Counted from the first letter of the stretch, positions 43,530-53,907 are shown. The stretch is DNA of 64,000 nucleotides from Candidatus Anammoxibacter sp. (GCA_021777105.1 JAIQZQ010000121.1:1-64000), one strand, 5' to 3'. Notes: a model not told the origin generated them from the letters alone. Program-made: numbers and translations.

Positions 43530-44878
43530 ACCAAACCATGACAATAGAGCGCACTCCGCCGGTTAGCGAAGACGCGGAAATGAGCGTTTTAGGCGCTATG
43601 TTGCTTGAAAACGATGTGATTAACGTCGTTATTCAAATTATAGACAAAAATAGTTTCTATAAAAACGCGCATAGAGCGCTGTTTCAAACTATTGTTGATT
43701 TGTACGACCAGGGCAACGCTGTTGATTTGGTTATTTTAAAGGAGGATCTGGAAAAAAAGTCGTTATTAAAAGAGGTGGGCGGCATCGAATATCTAATGGA
43801 GATAGAAGAGTCGGTGCCTATGGCCGCCAATGTTGAATATTACGCGAAGATAGTCAGGGAAAAAGGGATAAAACGAAGCCTCATTGAAACCGCAATGAAG
43901 ATCCAGAAAGACGCGTATGAAGACTCAATTGATTCTGATGACCTACTAGATAAATCCGAGCGCTCTATTTTTGAAATAACGCAGAAAAAGTATTCCGCCC
44001 AGTCAAACAGATTGTACGACCTTTTAAAAGAGACGTTTGACCGCATTGATGACTTGCATGACAGGAAAGACAGGCTCACCGGCGTGCCGACCGGGTATTA
44101 CGACCTTGACGACACATTGTGCGGATTGCAGCCGTCGGAGCTTATAATCGTGGCGGCAAGGCCAAGTATGGGCAAGACTAGTTTTGCCTTGAATGTGCTT
44201 GAGAATGTGGGTGTTGTTGGGAAGAAGCCGGCTGTTTTGTTTTCGTTGGAAATGTCTGCCCAACAAATAGCGCAAAATATGCTATGCTCGCACGCGAAGA
44301 TTGACGCTTATAAAATGCGCCGCGGCCAGTTGCGTGATGAAGATTGGGGAAAACTTACCATGGCTATGGGGACATTGTCAAACGCTCCTATTTTTATTGA
44401 CGATACTCCGGGGCTAAGCATTTTGGAATTAAGGGCAAAGGCCAGAAGGTTAAAAGCCCAAAATGATATACAACTTATAGTTGTGGATTATTTGCAACTG
44501 CTGGAATCTACCGGCTTGGAAAGCAGGCAGCAGGAAATATCAGTTATTTCTCGCGGTTTAAAGTCTTTGGCCCGCGAGCTTGAAGTGCCGGTTATAACGG
44601 TGTCGCAGCTTAATCGGTCGGTTGAATCAAGGGAAGGGCACAAACCAAGGATGTCTGATTTGAGGGAATCAGGCTCAATTGAACAGGACGCAGATGTCAT
44701 TATGCTTTTGCATCGAGAGGACTATTACGACGCTGAAAAAAAGACAGGCGAGGCGGAAGTTATCATTGCAAAACAAAGAAACGGCCCGACAGGGTCGGTT
44801 AATTTAACTTTTTTGTCGCAGTATATGCGTTTTGAAAACCTTTCATCTTTAAGTTTTAATGATGAAGAAACAATGTAA
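43526..44878 (+). CDS. dnaB: Replicative DNA helicase DnaB
   Basis: 450-residue hexameric helicase that unwinds DNA at the fork. The N-terminal helical domain begins P-P-V-S-E-D-A-E-M-S-V-L-G-A-M-L. The RecA-like domain has Walker A A-R-P-S-M-G-K-T-S-F near residue 215, a Walker B-type I-V-V-D-Y-L-Q-L-L, and the S-D-L-R-E-S-G-S-I-E-Q-D-A-D-V loop. No intein is present. It is translationally coupled to rplI. Confidence 0.97.
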   Translation: MNQTMTIERTPPVSEDAEMSVLGAMLLENDVINVVIQIIDKNSFYKNAHRALFQTIVDLYDQGNAVDLVILKEDLEKKSLLKEVGGIEYLMEIEESVPMAANVEYYAKIVREKGIKRSLIETAMKIQKDAYEDSIDSDDLLDKSERSIFEITQKKYSAQSNRLYDLLKETFDRIDDLHDRKDRLTGVPTGYYDLDDTLCGLQPSELIIVAARPSMGKTSFALNVLENVGVVGKKPAVLFSLEMSAQQIAQNMLCSHAKIDAYKMRRGQLRDEDWGKLTMAMGTLSNAPIFIDDTPGLSILELRAKARRLKAQNDIQLIVVDYLQLLESTGLESRQQEISVISRGLKSLARELEVPVITVSQLNRSVESREGHKPRMSDLRESGSIEQDADVIMLLHREDYYDAEKKTGEAEVIIAKQRNGPTGSVNLTFLSQYMRFENLSSLSFNDEETM

Positions 44879-44937
44879 TTTATATTTTGAGCTTTGTAAA
44901 AGCGCGGATATTGTAAGAGCTCAGCGCTATTCCCTAT

Positions 44938-47313
44938 ATGGTTTATAAATATAAGGTCCCTATTCAGTTTGTTGTTTGTTTTATGTTTTTTTTATGCGGG
45001 GGCGTTGCCGCTTTTGGGCAAAATGTAGATAGATATAAGATTATTAAAAAGATAGATATCACCGGCAATGAAAGGATTAGCGCCGCGGCTATTAAAAGCA
45101 CCATTGTCACAAAAGTCGGCGATATTTACTCTTCCGAGACGATTAGCAAAGATGTCGACGCTATTTGGTCCCTTGGTTTCTTTAATGAAATTGAAGTTGA
45201 GCTTGATCAGTTTGAAGGCGGCATTAAAGTTGGATTTATAGTGCTTGAAAGGCCGGTTGTCAGAAACCTTACGTTTATCGGCTGCAATAAGATTAAAGCG
45301 AAGAAATTAAAAGAAAAGGTGGATTTGCTTGAGAATGATGATTTAAAACTCTACATGCTCAAGTTGGATGAGGACAAGATAAGGGACTTTTATCATGAAA
45401 AAGGATTCCTTTTTGCCAAAGTGTCGGCAGAGCAAAGGCCTGTTCGGGGCGGAGTTGAAATTGTTTACCATATTGACGAAGGTCCCAAGGTCAGGGTTGC
45501 CAAAATCGGTTTTAAAGGCAACGAATCAATTGAAGATAAAATACTGCTCAAGTATATGAAAACCAAGCCTAAACGGTTTCCAAAATTATTATTCGGCGGG
45601 CTTTTTGAGAAAGAGGAATTTGAGGATGACATTGAGCGGTTAAGGGAGTATTACAGGGCCAAGGGGTGGCTTGACGCGGAAGTTGGCTCTCAAATTGATT
45701 ACAGCCCTGATAAATCTCTAATGTATATAACCGTGGTTGTTAATGAGGAAGAGCGGTATTTTGTAGACCACATTACAATAAATGGGCAAACAATATTTTC
45801 CGACAACGAGATACTTAACAGTATTCAATTGGTAGACGGTGGCCCATTTTTGCTTGAGCTGCTGGAGAAGGATCTCTTTGACTTAAGAATGATCTATGGC
45901 GAACAGGGTTTTTCAAATGTGCGCATCAATGAAGAGCATTATTTCGACCCTGATTCAACGGATATAAACGTCGATTTTAATATTACGGAAAATGAGCGGG
46001 TGTTTATTGAAAAGATCAAGATTACAGGCAACGACAAAACCAAAGACAACGTTATACGAAGGCAACTCGAATTTTACCCGGGCGATTATCTGAATATAGC
46101 CAAAGTTAAGGAAGCGCAACAGAATTTGATGAACACCGGATATTTCGATAACGAGTCCGGCAATCCTGTTGATTTAAATTTTGAGCCGGGATCAAAGCCG
46201 AATACACAAAACGTCTTGATTGACGTTAAAGAGGGGCGAAGCGGCATGTTGCGTTTTGGCGGCGGATTTGGCGCCAACGTCGGCATATTTGGCGATATTT
46301 CATACACTGACCGCAACTTTGACATACTTGATCTTCCAAAGGATTTAAACGATTTGTTGGCGGGCAACGCATTTCGCGGCGCCGGCCATGTGTTCAGCAT
46401 CAGGGTTGCGCCCGGCCTTAAACGCCAGGAAGCCAGCCTTTCAGTGTTTAATCCCGCGGTTTATGACAGCAATTACAGCGCCGGGTTTAGCCTTTTTAGT
46501 TTTAGCCGCAAACGCGAGGATTACGACGAAAAACGAAAAGGGGCTAAAATAAATCTTGGCAAACGTTACAACCGCAGCCTTTTTGTTGGGCTAACGCCAA
46601 GTTTTGAGGTTATTACCATTAACGATGTTGACGAGGACCTTGATGATACGGAGCTGTCCAGAGCCGACGCGCCGGAAGACGTTTTTGACGTCGAAGGCGA
46701 CCATTCAAAGTTAGGCGCCGAGCTCAAGGCGTCAATAAATACCCGCGACAACCCGTTCCTTCCATCCAGAGGCTATATAGCCGAGACGTCGCTTGAAGTC
46801 GCCGGGTTGGATGTTGAGATTGTCAAATACGTTTTAAGCCTCAAGAAGTTTCAGACTGTTTACAATTCGGCTAAAAAAGGGAAGCATACTTTGACTATGT
46901 CAGGCACATTAGGTCTTGTTGAAACAACGTCCGGCGCAGACGTGCCGATATTTGAGCGTTTCTTTGCCGGCGGTTCAGGCTCTATAAGGGGTTTTAAGTT
47001 TAGAGGAGCCTCTCCGGTTGAAGACAACCAGCAGATAGGCGGCAATGTGCTGATGTTGGCTTCATTGGAATATAATTTCCCTGTTGTTAAAAAGTTTCTT
47101 AGAGGCGTAGCGTTTTTTGACGCAGGCAAAGCCGACAAGGATATTGCCGATATAAATTTGGATAATTTCAGGGCTTCAGCCGGGTTTGGCGTAAGAATAA
47201 GCGTGCCCATCCTTGGCCGCGCAACAATTGCGCTTGACTGGGGTTTCCCTGTCGTTCAACAGGATGACGACGAAATACAACGGTTTAGCTTTAACATGGG
47301 CCAGGGTGGTTGA
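44938..47313 (+). CDS. bamA: Outer membrane protein assembly factor BamA
   Basis: Inserts beta-barrel proteins into the outer membrane. The 791-residue protein has an N-terminal signal sequence (about residues 8-28) and POTRA domains over about 30-425 (repeats of the form I-x-I-x-G-N-x-x-x, for example I-D-I-T-G-N-E-R-I, F-K-G-N-E-S-I and I-K-I-T-G-N-D-K-T). The 16-strand barrel has the R-G-F-K-F-R-G lid-lock motif and G-S-G-S-I-R-G near the end. It confirms a diderm envelope. It is followed 65 bases later by the ompH-type chaperone. Confidence 0.95.
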   Translation: MVYKYKVPIQFVVCFMFFLCGGVAAFGQNVDRYKIIKKIDITGNERISAAAIKSTIVTKVGDIYSSETISKDVDAIWSLGFFNEIEVELDQFEGGIKVGFIVLERPVVRNLTFIGCNKIKAKKLKEKVDLLENDDLKLYMLKLDEDKIRDFYHEKGFLFAKVSAEQRPVRGGVEIVYHIDEGPKVRVAKIGFKGNESIEDKILLKYMKTKPKRFPKLLFGGLFEKEEFEDDIERLREYYRAKGWLDAEVGSQIDYSPDKSLMYITVVVNEEERYFVDHITINGQTIFSDNEILNSIQLVDGGPFLLELLEKDLFDLRMIYGEQGFSNVRINEEHYFDPDSTDINVDFNITENERVFIEKIKITGNDKTKDNVIRRQLEFYPGDYLNIAKVKEAQQNLMNTGYFDNESGNPVDLNFEPGSKPNTQNVLIDVKEGRSGMLRFGGGFGANVGIFGDISYTDRNFDILDLPKDLNDLLAGNAFRGAGHVFSIRVAPGLKRQEASLSVFNPAVYDSNYSAGFSLFSFSRKREDYDEKRKGAKINLGKRYNRSLFVGLTPSFEVITINDVDEDLDDTELSRADAPEDVFDVEGDHSKLGAELKASINTRDNPFLPSRGYIAETSLEVAGLDVEIVKYVLSLKKFQTVYNSAKKGKHTLTMSGTLGLVETTSGADVPIFERFFAGGSGSIRGFKFRGASPVEDNQQIGGNVLMLASLEYNFPVVKKFLRGVAFFDAGKADKDIADINLDNFRASAGFGVRISVPILGRATIALDWGFPVVQQDDDEIQRFSFNMGQGG

Positions 47314-47378
47314 TATTACTTGCCGCCTGGCTTTAAAACGCTCAATTTGCCAACATTTAAACAAAGATTTAATCTGAT

Positions 47379-47972
47379 ATGAAATATAAAATAAAAGTTA
47401 TAATTTTAGCTCTTTTTTTTGCCGCGCCTATTGCCTTTTCCAACAACAGGGCTTGCGAAGCGTCTTTAAAGGTTGGGGTTGTTGACATCAGCCGGGTGTT
47501 TGAAGATTACGTAAAACGAAAGGCGTTTGATAAGGATCTGAAAAACCTTGAAAAACGGTACGAAGCCCTGATAGACGAGAAGAGAAAAGTCATTATTAAA
47601 TATGGCGAAGAGATAGCTTTGCTTGATATGGGCAGCGCAAGCAGGGGCAAGAAGGAAGAATCCGCGGAAAAGTTGACCATTGATTTGGAGGTCTTCGCGA
47701 AATTTGCTGAGCAAAATCTCTTAAAAAAATATAAAGAGTGTTTTGAGACTATCTATCTTGACGTTACCAAAGAAGTTGAGAGGTTTGGCAAAGAGAATAG
47801 CTTTGACGTTATTTTGAAAAATGAAGAGCCTGAATTAAAGAGCAAGGAAATATCCGACTTGCAGTTTAAAATAGGGATAAAGACTGTGCTTTACTATTCA
47901 AAATCAGTAGATATTACTAATCAAATCACAAAAAACGTCAACGAAAAATATTACGCCGACAAGAATAAATAG
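47379..47972 (+). CDS. OmpH/Skp-family periplasmic chaperone
   Basis: A 197-residue protein with a Sec signal (residues about 5-28, ending S-N-N-R-A-C-E-A). The mature start, K-V-G-V-V-D-I-S-R-V-F-E-D-Y, is the OmpH/Skp hallmark. A long lysine/glutamate-rich coiled coil follows. Skp-type trimers carry unfolded outer-membrane proteins to BamA, and the gene order bamA-ompH is conserved. A terminator follows. Confidence 0.9.
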   Translation: MKYKIKVIILALFFAAPIAFSNNRACEASLKVGVVDISRVFEDYVKRKAFDKDLKNLEKRYEALIDEKRKVIIKYGEEIALLDMGSASRGKKEESAEKLTIDLEVFAKFAEQNLLKKYKECFETIYLDVTKEVERFGKENSFDVILKNEEPELKSKEISDLQFKIGIKTVLYYSKSVDITNQITKNVNEKYYADKNK

Positions 47973-48026
47973 CGCGATTGTTGCCGTTATGTTTACGGCG
48001 GTAAAATTATAGAGTTAAACTAAGTC

Positions 48027-48060
48027 CTGCTCAAAATCTTGCGAGATTTTGAGCAGTTTT
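48027..48060 (+). terminator. Rho-independent terminator after the ompH gene
   Basis: A perfect 13-bp stem (CTGCTCAAAATCT with AGATTTTGAGCAG) with a four-base loop, followed by TTTTGTTTTA. It lies inside the longest lpxC reading frame, which supports the later lpxC start. Confidence 0.85.
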
Positions 48061-48116
48061 GTTTTATAGGGCTCAGGAAAAATGAGGAATTGTTTTTTTT
48101 CGGGCTCATTGCGGGA

Positions 48117-48992
48117 ATGGATTTGTATCAGCACACAATTAAAGACGCCGTTGAGATCTCAGGCAGAGGTCTTTTCACTGGAAATCCTGTCACATTGCGC
48201 CTTAAGCCTGCGCCGGTTAACGCAGGCATCAGGTTTGTTCGCGTTGACTTGCCCGGCAAACCGCGCATAAAAGCCAATATAGACTCTGTTGCGAACGATA
48301 CAATGAGAGTTTTTTTAAAAGAGAACGACGTTGAAGTTGAATGTGTTGAGCATATGATGTCATGCTTGTCCGGGCTGGGCATTGACAATCTGGATATAGA
48401 GATCGACAATAGGGAGATGCCTATCATAGACGGAAGCTCCCTTAAATATGTAGAGATTATAATGGCCGTTGGCATTGAAAAGCAGGACGCGGAAAAGGAT
48501 GTCTTTACAATTAATGAAAAAATCGTTGTCAGCGACGGCTCCGCTTCTATTTTTGCCGAGCCTAATGACGATGACGGCGATGCTTTAAAGCTCACATACA
48601 CCCTGGATTACGGCGGACACTATCTTAGCGAAAACTATTCCGTCACAATTACCGGCGATGATTTTCGTGAACAGCTGGCCCCGGCAAGGACGTTTGGCCT
48701 TGACTCGAATATAGATATGTTTAAACAACTCGGACTTGGCTCCGGCGTAACCGATGAAAATACTTTTATACTCCATAAAAACGGCCAAATAACAAAGCCC
48801 ATATCTGTGACGCCCGCAAAACTCAGGTTTTCAAACGAGTGCGTCAGGCATAAAATGCTTGATCTCCTTGGCGACCTTTATTTGTCTAACCTTGCATTGC
48901 GCGGGCATATTATTGCGGTCAGATCGGGGCATTTTTTAAATATCAGGATGGCTAAAAGACTTGCCGATTTAGCGCGTCCCTCAAATAATTAA
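48117..48992 (+). CDS. lpxC: UDP-3-O-acyl-N-acetylglucosamine deacetylase, copy 1
   Basis: The committed zinc-dependent step of lipid A synthesis. I start at ATG 48117 (M-D-L-Y-Q-H-T-I-K-D), giving 291 residues; the longer frame crosses a terminator. Active-site features are intact: V-E78-H79-M, the V-R-H-K-M-L-D-L-L-G-D zinc segment (two ligands) and the catalytic His in R-S-G-H-F-L-N. No FabZ fusion is present. lpxA follows 103 bases later. A second LpxC is encoded at 55174. Confidence 0.95.
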   Translation: MDLYQHTIKDAVEISGRGLFTGNPVTLRLKPAPVNAGIRFVRVDLPGKPRIKANIDSVANDTMRVFLKENDVEVECVEHMMSCLSGLGIDNLDIEIDNREMPIIDGSSLKYVEIIMAVGIEKQDAEKDVFTINEKIVVSDGSASIFAEPNDDDGDALKLTYTLDYGGHYLSENYSVTITGDDFREQLAPARTFGLDSNIDMFKQLGLGSGVTDENTFILHKNGQITKPISVTPAKLRFSNECVRHKMLDLLGDLYLSNLALRGHIIAVRSGHFLNIRMAKRLADLARPSNN

Positions 48993-49095
48993 CGAATTTT
49001 TAGACATCTTTTCTAAATGGGCATGATGCGCGCAGGCATTTGAACATGATGGAGTCATTTAGTTCGATTTATTAAAAATCCGCCGACCAGTTGCT

Positions 49096-49899
49096 ATGAA
49101 TATACATAAACTTGCCCATGTGCACAAAAAAGCGGAATTAGGCAAAGACGTTGTCATTGGCCCGTTTTCATTTGTAGGCGAAAATACGGTAATCGGCGAC
49201 GGAACTGTTTTGCGCAATAACGTCACTATCGGCGATAATACGACCTTAGGCTCCGGCAACACGATTTACCCCGGCGCCGTAGTCGGACCTGATCCGCAGG
49301 ATATATCGTTTAAAGGCGAGATTACCACTCTTAAAGTTGGCGATAACAATATAATAAGAGAATGTGTGACTATAAGCCGAGGCACAAAAAAAGACAGCTG
49401 CGAAACCATTGTGGGAAACAACAATCTGTTTATGGCGTGCTCCCATATCGGACATGATTGCATAGTTGAAGATAATGTGATCATAGCAAATTCCGTCTTA
49501 CTGGGCGGACATATAAAAGTTGAGAAATTTTCAAACTTAATGGGCCTTGTCGGCGTGCAGCCGTTTGTCACAATAGGTCAATATTCATACATAGGCGGGC
49601 TTACCAGAGTCGTGCAGGATGTGCCGCCGTACATGATAGTCGAAGGCAACCCTTCCAAGGTAAGACAGGTCAATATTATAGGCCTTGAAAGGGGCGGTTT
49701 CTCAAAAGAGACTATTAATATAATGCGCAAAACATATAAACGCATTTTTAGGCAAGATGTTTTAAACCTGAACAAAGAACTTGAAGAGATTGAGAAAGAC
49801 AAAGATTTTATACCTGAAGTTAAGACGCTTGTTCAATTCTTGCGTAATAGGGAAAGCGGAAAAAACGGAAGATTCAGAGAATCGTTGCGAAAGAAATAA
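49096..49899 (+). CDS. lpxA: Acyl-ACP:UDP-N-acetylglucosamine O-acyltransferase
   Basis: First step of lipid A synthesis. The 267-residue protein is a left-handed beta helix of hexapeptide repeats (V-I-G-D-G-T-V-L, G-D-N-T-T-L-G, H-I-G-H-D-C-I-V-E). It includes the catalytic histidine segment (A-C-S-H-I-G-H-D-C) and the C-terminal helices typical of LpxA (G-L-E-R-G-G-F-S, then Y-K-R-I-F-R). It probably forms an operon with lpxC copy 1. Confidence 0.96.
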   Translation: MNIHKLAHVHKKAELGKDVVIGPFSFVGENTVIGDGTVLRNNVTIGDNTTLGSGNTIYPGAVVGPDPQDISFKGEITTLKVGDNNIIRECVTISRGTKKDSCETIVGNNNLFMACSHIGHDCIVEDNVIIANSVLLGGHIKVEKFSNLMGLVGVQPFVTIGQYSYIGGLTRVVQDVPPYMIVEGNPSKVRQVNIIGLERGGFSKETINIMRKTYKRIFRQDVLNLNKELEEIEKDKDFIPEVKTLVQFLRNRESGKNGRFRESLRKK

Positions 49900-49929
49900 C
49901 AAGGCATAAGCATTAGTGACCAAGCGTAT

Positions 49930-50081
49930 GCAACTATTCAACGTGATCCCGTGTTTAGTATACACCCCCCTAAATCCCCTCTTAATAGAGGGGACTTTGT
50001 GGAAATAAATCCGATTTAATATCCCCTCTAAAAAGAGGGGTGGCCGCCTGGCGGACGGAGTGTGTAAATCACGCGGAATAG
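49930..50081. mobile_element. MITE-like element, inverted copy of 8907-9064
   Basis: Reverse complement of the 158-bp element at 8907-9064, with ends GCAACTATTCAACGTGAT and ATCACGCGGAATAG slightly diverged and the internal hairpins conserved. It separates lpxA from the oxidoreductase gene that would otherwise follow it closely. Confidence 0.8.
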
Positions 50082-50115
50082 AGACGAATATATAACACAA
50101 ACCTGATTGAATATT

Positions 50116-51126
50116 ATGAAAAAATTAAAAGTAGCCGTTATTGGAGTAGGACATCTTGGCAAACAGCACGCCAGGCTTTGCGCCGCTATTCCTGAAGTTG
50201 ATCTTATAGGCGTAGTTGATGTAAACCAGGAACAGGGCCTTGCTGTCGCTAAGTCATGCGAAACGCAATATTATGAGGATTATAAAAGCCTTATAGGGAA
50301 GGTTGACGCAGTTAATATTGTAGTTCCCACAAAATCGCATTTTAAAGTCGCCAAGGATTTTTTAGAGAGCGGAACGCATATTTTAGTTGAAAAACCCATG
50401 ACCGGCACTGTTGAAGAGGCAAAGGAGCTTATAAAGATAAGCAACGAGAAAAACCTTATCCTTCAACCCGGCTATATTGAGCGGTTCAACCCTGCTCTGG
50501 TTGCCCTTGAGAAATATCAGATAACTCCTAAATTTATTGAATGCCACCGGTTAAGCCCATACACTTTTAGGTCCGAGGATATCGGCGTTGTTCTGGACGT
50601 GATGATACACGATATAGACCTCATACTAAAACTTTCAAATTCAAAAATTAAAAAGATAGACGCCGTAGGCATTAACGTCATATCCGGCAAGGAGGATATT
50701 GCCAACGCCCGAATAGTCTTTGAAAACAACGCCGTTGCAAATGTTACTGCGAGCAGGGTTTCCATTAAAAGCATGAGAAAGATGCGGCTCTTTTCAGAGG
50801 ATCTTTACATATCGCTCGATTTCCAGAAACGCGACGCCCTTATTTGCAAAAAATCTCCTAAACTTGACGTTAAATCCCTTGATATAGACACGAACAAGGT
50901 CTCAACACTGGCTGATTTGAGCAATTATAGTTTTGGCGATCTGCTTCAGAGAGAGCATATCAGGATGGATTCCGCCGACGAGCCGTTGCGCAAGGAGATT
51001 GAGTCGTTTGTTAACTGCGTACTTAACAATGAAAAACAGGTTGTCCTGGCTGAAGACGGGCTTAATGCCATTGAAGCTGCTGAGTGCATTCTCAATGAGA
51101 TACAGGCAAATTTGCAAAAAATGTAA
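50116..51126 (+). CDS. Gfo/Idh/MocA-family oxidoreductase
   Basis: A 336-residue NAD(P)-dependent sugar oxidoreductase. It begins with the Rossmann motif V-A-V-I-G-V-G-H-L-G-K-Q-H, with the family E-K-P motif (I-L-V-E-K-P-M) near residue 95 and D-V-M-I-H-D-I-D-L, which carries the active-site His/Asp. Genes of this family next to lpxA can be the UDP-GlcNAc 3-dehydrogenase (GnnA) that makes amino-linked lipid A, but no gnnB-type aminotransferase is beside it. The precise reaction is therefore open. I start at ATG 50116 rather than a TTG nine bases earlier. Confidence 0.85.
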   Translation: MKKLKVAVIGVGHLGKQHARLCAAIPEVDLIGVVDVNQEQGLAVAKSCETQYYEDYKSLIGKVDAVNIVVPTKSHFKVAKDFLESGTHILVEKPMTGTVEEAKELIKISNEKNLILQPGYIERFNPALVALEKYQITPKFIECHRLSPYTFRSEDIGVVLDVMIHDIDLILKLSNSKIKKIDAVGINVISGKEDIANARIVFENNAVANVTASRVSIKSMRKMRLFSEDLYISLDFQKRDALICKKSPKLDVKSLDIDTNKVSTLADLSNYSFGDLLQREHIRMDSADEPLRKEIESFVNCVLNNEKQVVLAEDGLNAIEAAECILNEIQANLQKM

Positions 51127-51318
51127 CCCCTGTTTTTTATCTCAAAAGAGTTGTTGACTGCGCGACAATAAATGGAGTACATTGTTAGTAATATTTTTTA
51201 TGATTTTTCGGCGTGTTTTGAGTTTATTTGAGACAATGCCTTACTTTGCAACGCATAAAACTCATTATATAGCATAATTTAACGAGCAATATAGATATAA
51301 AATAGGGGGGATAGTATT

Positions 51319-52560
51319 ATGCCTGAATTTGATTTTCTTCACATTAACGCTGAAGTTGAGAACGACGGAAAGATAGTTGGAGAGGCTAAAGGTATTTTGG
51401 CCGAATTGGTTCAGCCTCAGGTTGCGCAGTTTTTTCAGACACTTAATTCTCTTAAGGTTATCGCAAAGGTAAACGGAGCAAACGTGTATAATTTGTTTAA
51501 CCCTCCATTTCCTACAGACGCCAGCATGCGGTTTTTAATGCGCAAGCTTAAAATGACCTTGTTGAAACAGGCCTTTCCCGTAACGGCCAATCTTGCCATA
51601 ACACATGAATGTCAATGCAAATGCATACATTGCAGCGCTGATCCATTTAAAGACAGGGACCGCGATGAATTGTCGGTTGATGAGATTAAGACCGTGGTTG
51701 ACGGCGCCTTAGACCTTGGCGCCACACTTATTATATATGTCGGCGGCGAGCCGTTGTTGAGGAAAGAGCTGTTTGAGCTTATCGATCATGTTGATAAATC
51801 AAAGGCCATAGCCATGATATTTACAAACGGCCTCTTGTTGACGCAGGATAATGTGAATGAGTTGGCAAAAGCCGGACTCGCCACATTAAACATATCAATT
51901 GATAGTAGCGACGCATCGTTGCATAACAGTTTCAGAGGCGTGCCCGGTTGTTATGAAAAGGCGTTTGAAGGCGCTAGGCGCGCAAGGGATGCCGGCATAC
52001 TAACCGGCATATCAACTTACGCCACAAGCGAAGGCCTTAAATCCGGCATGGTTGAAAAGTTGTTGCAAATTGCGCAGGATGAAGGCTTCTCCGAAGTCAC
52101 AATATTTGATTGCATACCATCCGGCAAATTTTTGAAAGACGCCTCTAAAATCCTTAAGCCTCAGGATAGGAAAGACCTTATTGCCCTGGCCAAGAAGTTC
52201 CATGAAAGCGACAGCCCAATGGGCGTAAACGCCATGTCGCAGATAAATTCCGCCGAAGGCTCTGGCTGTTACGGCGCACATTCACAGTTTTACATGACAG
52301 CGTACGGCGATATAAATCCGTGCGATTTTAACCCAATTAAATTCGGCAACGTCAGAGACATGCCTATACAGGCTATCTGGCAAAAGATGGTCTCTCATCC
52401 GGACTTCAATAAACGGTTCCAGTCATGCCGCATGCAACATCCAAGATACAGAGAGAAATATATCGAGCCGTTGCCTGACGATGTAAGCTTCCCGGTGCCG
52501 ATTGAAGACATACCTAAACATTGCGAAAAAGCCGGAGTTGAAAACTGCGCTCTACTATAG
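51319..52560 (+). CDS. Radical SAM protein with SPASM-like C-terminus
   Basis: A 413-residue enzyme. The 4Fe-4S cluster motif is C98-x3-C102-x2-C105 within H-E-C-Q-C-K-C-I-H-C. It is followed by G-G-E-P-L-L-R (the S-adenosylmethionine contact) and the N-I-S-I-D-S-S strand. The C-terminal part (C-Y-G-A-H, N-P-C-D-F-N-P, F-G-N-V-R-D, S-C-R-M-Q-H) has the extra cysteines and the W-Q-K-M pattern of SPASM/twitch peptide- or cofactor-modifying enzymes. No precursor peptide is visible nearby. The upstream 190 bases may carry its promoter (TTGACT near 51162). Confidence 0.9.
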   Translation: MPEFDFLHINAEVENDGKIVGEAKGILAELVQPQVAQFFQTLNSLKVIAKVNGANVYNLFNPPFPTDASMRFLMRKLKMTLLKQAFPVTANLAITHECQCKCIHCSADPFKDRDRDELSVDEIKTVVDGALDLGATLIIYVGGEPLLRKELFELIDHVDKSKAIAMIFTNGLLLTQDNVNELAKAGLATLNISIDSSDASLHNSFRGVPGCYEKAFEGARRARDAGILTGISTYATSEGLKSGMVEKLLQIAQDEGFSEVTIFDCIPSGKFLKDASKILKPQDRKDLIALAKKFHESDSPMGVNAMSQINSAEGSGCYGAHSQFYMTAYGDINPCDFNPIKFGNVRDMPIQAIWQKMVSHPDFNKRFQSCRMQHPRYREKYIEPLPDDVSFPVPIEDIPKHCEKAGVENCALL

Positions 52561-52625
52561 AGCGCAAAGCGCGAAGCGCATGGCGCGTAGCGATAATGTT
52601 TTTTTCGCTTCGCGCTTTGCTCTAT
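52557..52625. repeat. GC-rich inverted repeat after the radical SAM gene
   Basis: ATAGAGCGCAAAGCGCGAAG pairs with CGCTTCGCGCTTTGCTCTAT across a loop containing a T run. The arms begin at the stop codon of the radical SAM gene. A further GCGCTTTGCGC follows at 52627-52637. It probably acts as a terminator and repeat unit. Confidence 0.8.
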
Positions 52626-52653
52626 GCGCTTTGCGCAAAATAGGAGACCATTT

Positions 52654-53904
52654 TTGATAAAAGTACTCGTTGTTGAAGACAGCAAAGCGTATATGATGGC
52701 GATAAAGAGGTCGCTTAAAATTGATTTTAAAGATATCGATATCTGTTCAGCATACTCACTTGCCGAGACGGAAGCTATATTAAAAGATAACCCGGCTGAT
52801 GAATTCCTTGTCGCCGTTCTTGACCTCAATCTGCCTGATGCGCCCGACGGCGAGATTATAGACCTTGTAAATGAGCATAAAATCCCCGCCATAGTACTTA
52901 CCGCCACATTCACCGACGAATTGCAGGAGTTTATCTGGACGCGCAAAATTGTCGATTATGTTGTCAAAGAGGGGGCGCATAGCTTGGGCTATGTGTCAAA
53001 ACGAATCAAACGTTTTTATAAGAATCTCGACACAAAGATTATGGTTGTTGACGATTCACGCATGGCCCGTAAACATGTCATTAACCTCCTTGAATCTCAA
53101 AAATTTATACTGATTGAAGCCGGCAACGGCCGGGAAGCCCTTGATTTTTTAGCTGAGCAGCCTGATATAAAAATGATTATCACCGACTACCACATGCCGG
53201 TGATGGACGGGTTTGAGTTGACCAAACAAGTGCGCAAACATTACGACCCCGAGACGGTCGCAATCATAGGCATATCCTCGTCTGAAAGCAACAAACTATC
53301 CGTGCGCTTTATCAAAAACGGCGCCAACGACTTTATAACCAAGCCGTTTCTAAGCGAACAGTTTTATTGCAGAGTAAACCAAAATCTCGACATTATTGAA
53401 CATGTTGACGGCCTGAAAACACTTGCTGAAACCGATTTCCTCACAAACCTTTACAACCGCCGCCACTTCTTTAGAATCGGCAAAATACTGTTAGACAGCT
53501 CAGATAGAAACAAAATGGACCTTGTTGTGGCAATGATTGACATCGACCATTTTAAAAAGATCAACGATACATACGGCCATGATATGGGCGATGTGGCCCT
53601 AAGAAAAATATCGGACTTGCTAAAAGAGTCATTTAGAAAGACGGATATTGTCGCCCGGTTCGGCGGTGAAGAGTTCTGCGTTGCAGTCACAAACACAAAG
53701 ATTGAGAGCGTTTTTAACATTTTTGACCAAGTGCGCCTGAAAATACAGGACACCGATATCGCCTACAACAATCAAACGATCAACTGCACTGTAAGCATAG
53801 GCGCCTGCCTTGAAAAGATGGACACCATGGAAAAAATGGTGACTGTCGCCGATAAAAAACTCTACGAAGCCAAAGAAGGTGGTCGAAACCGGGTGGTTTT
53901 CTAG
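52654..53904 (+). CDS. Diguanylate cyclase response regulator (REC-REC-GGDEF)
   Basis: A 416-residue PleD-like protein that would make cyclic di-GMP when phosphorylated. I chose TTG 52654 (V-L-V-V-E-D-S), with TAGGAG upstream. The first receiver has E-D8 and L-D-L-N-L-P-D. The second receiver begins M-V-V-D-D-S-R near residue 130 and has [10 protein letters not shown]. The GGDEF domain from about residue 255 has [14 protein letters not shown] and the catalytic G337-G-E-E-F341. An inhibitory R-K-T-D site stands five residues before it, so product feedback is likely. No histidine kinase is adjacent. Confidence 0.95.
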   Translation: MIKVLVVEDSKAYMMAIKRSLKIDFKDIDICSAYSLAETEAILKDNPADEFLVAVLDLNLPDAPDGEIIDLVNEHKIPAIVLTATFTDELQEFIWTRKIVDYVVKEGAHSLGYVSKRIKRFYKNLDTKIMVVDDSRMARKHVINLLESQKFILIEAGNGREALDFLAEQPDIKMIITDYHMPVMDGFELTKQVRKHYDPETVAIIGISSSESNKLSVRFIKNGANDFITKPFLSEQFYCRVNQNLDIIEHVDGLKTLAETDFLTNLYNRRHFFRIGKILLDSSDRNKMDLVVAMIDIDHFKKINDTYGHDMGDVALRKISDLLKESFRKTDIVARFGGEEFCVAVTNTKIESVFNIFDQVRLKIQDTDIAYNNQTINCTVSIGACLEKMDTMEKMVTVADKKLYEAKEGGRNRVVF

Positions 53905-53907
53905 TTT

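Noticed and set aside
48039-48116. Longer N-terminus for LpxC copy 1
   Set aside because: It would cross the rho-independent terminator at 48027-48060 and exceed the family start; ATG 48117 fits LpxC alignment (E78-H79).
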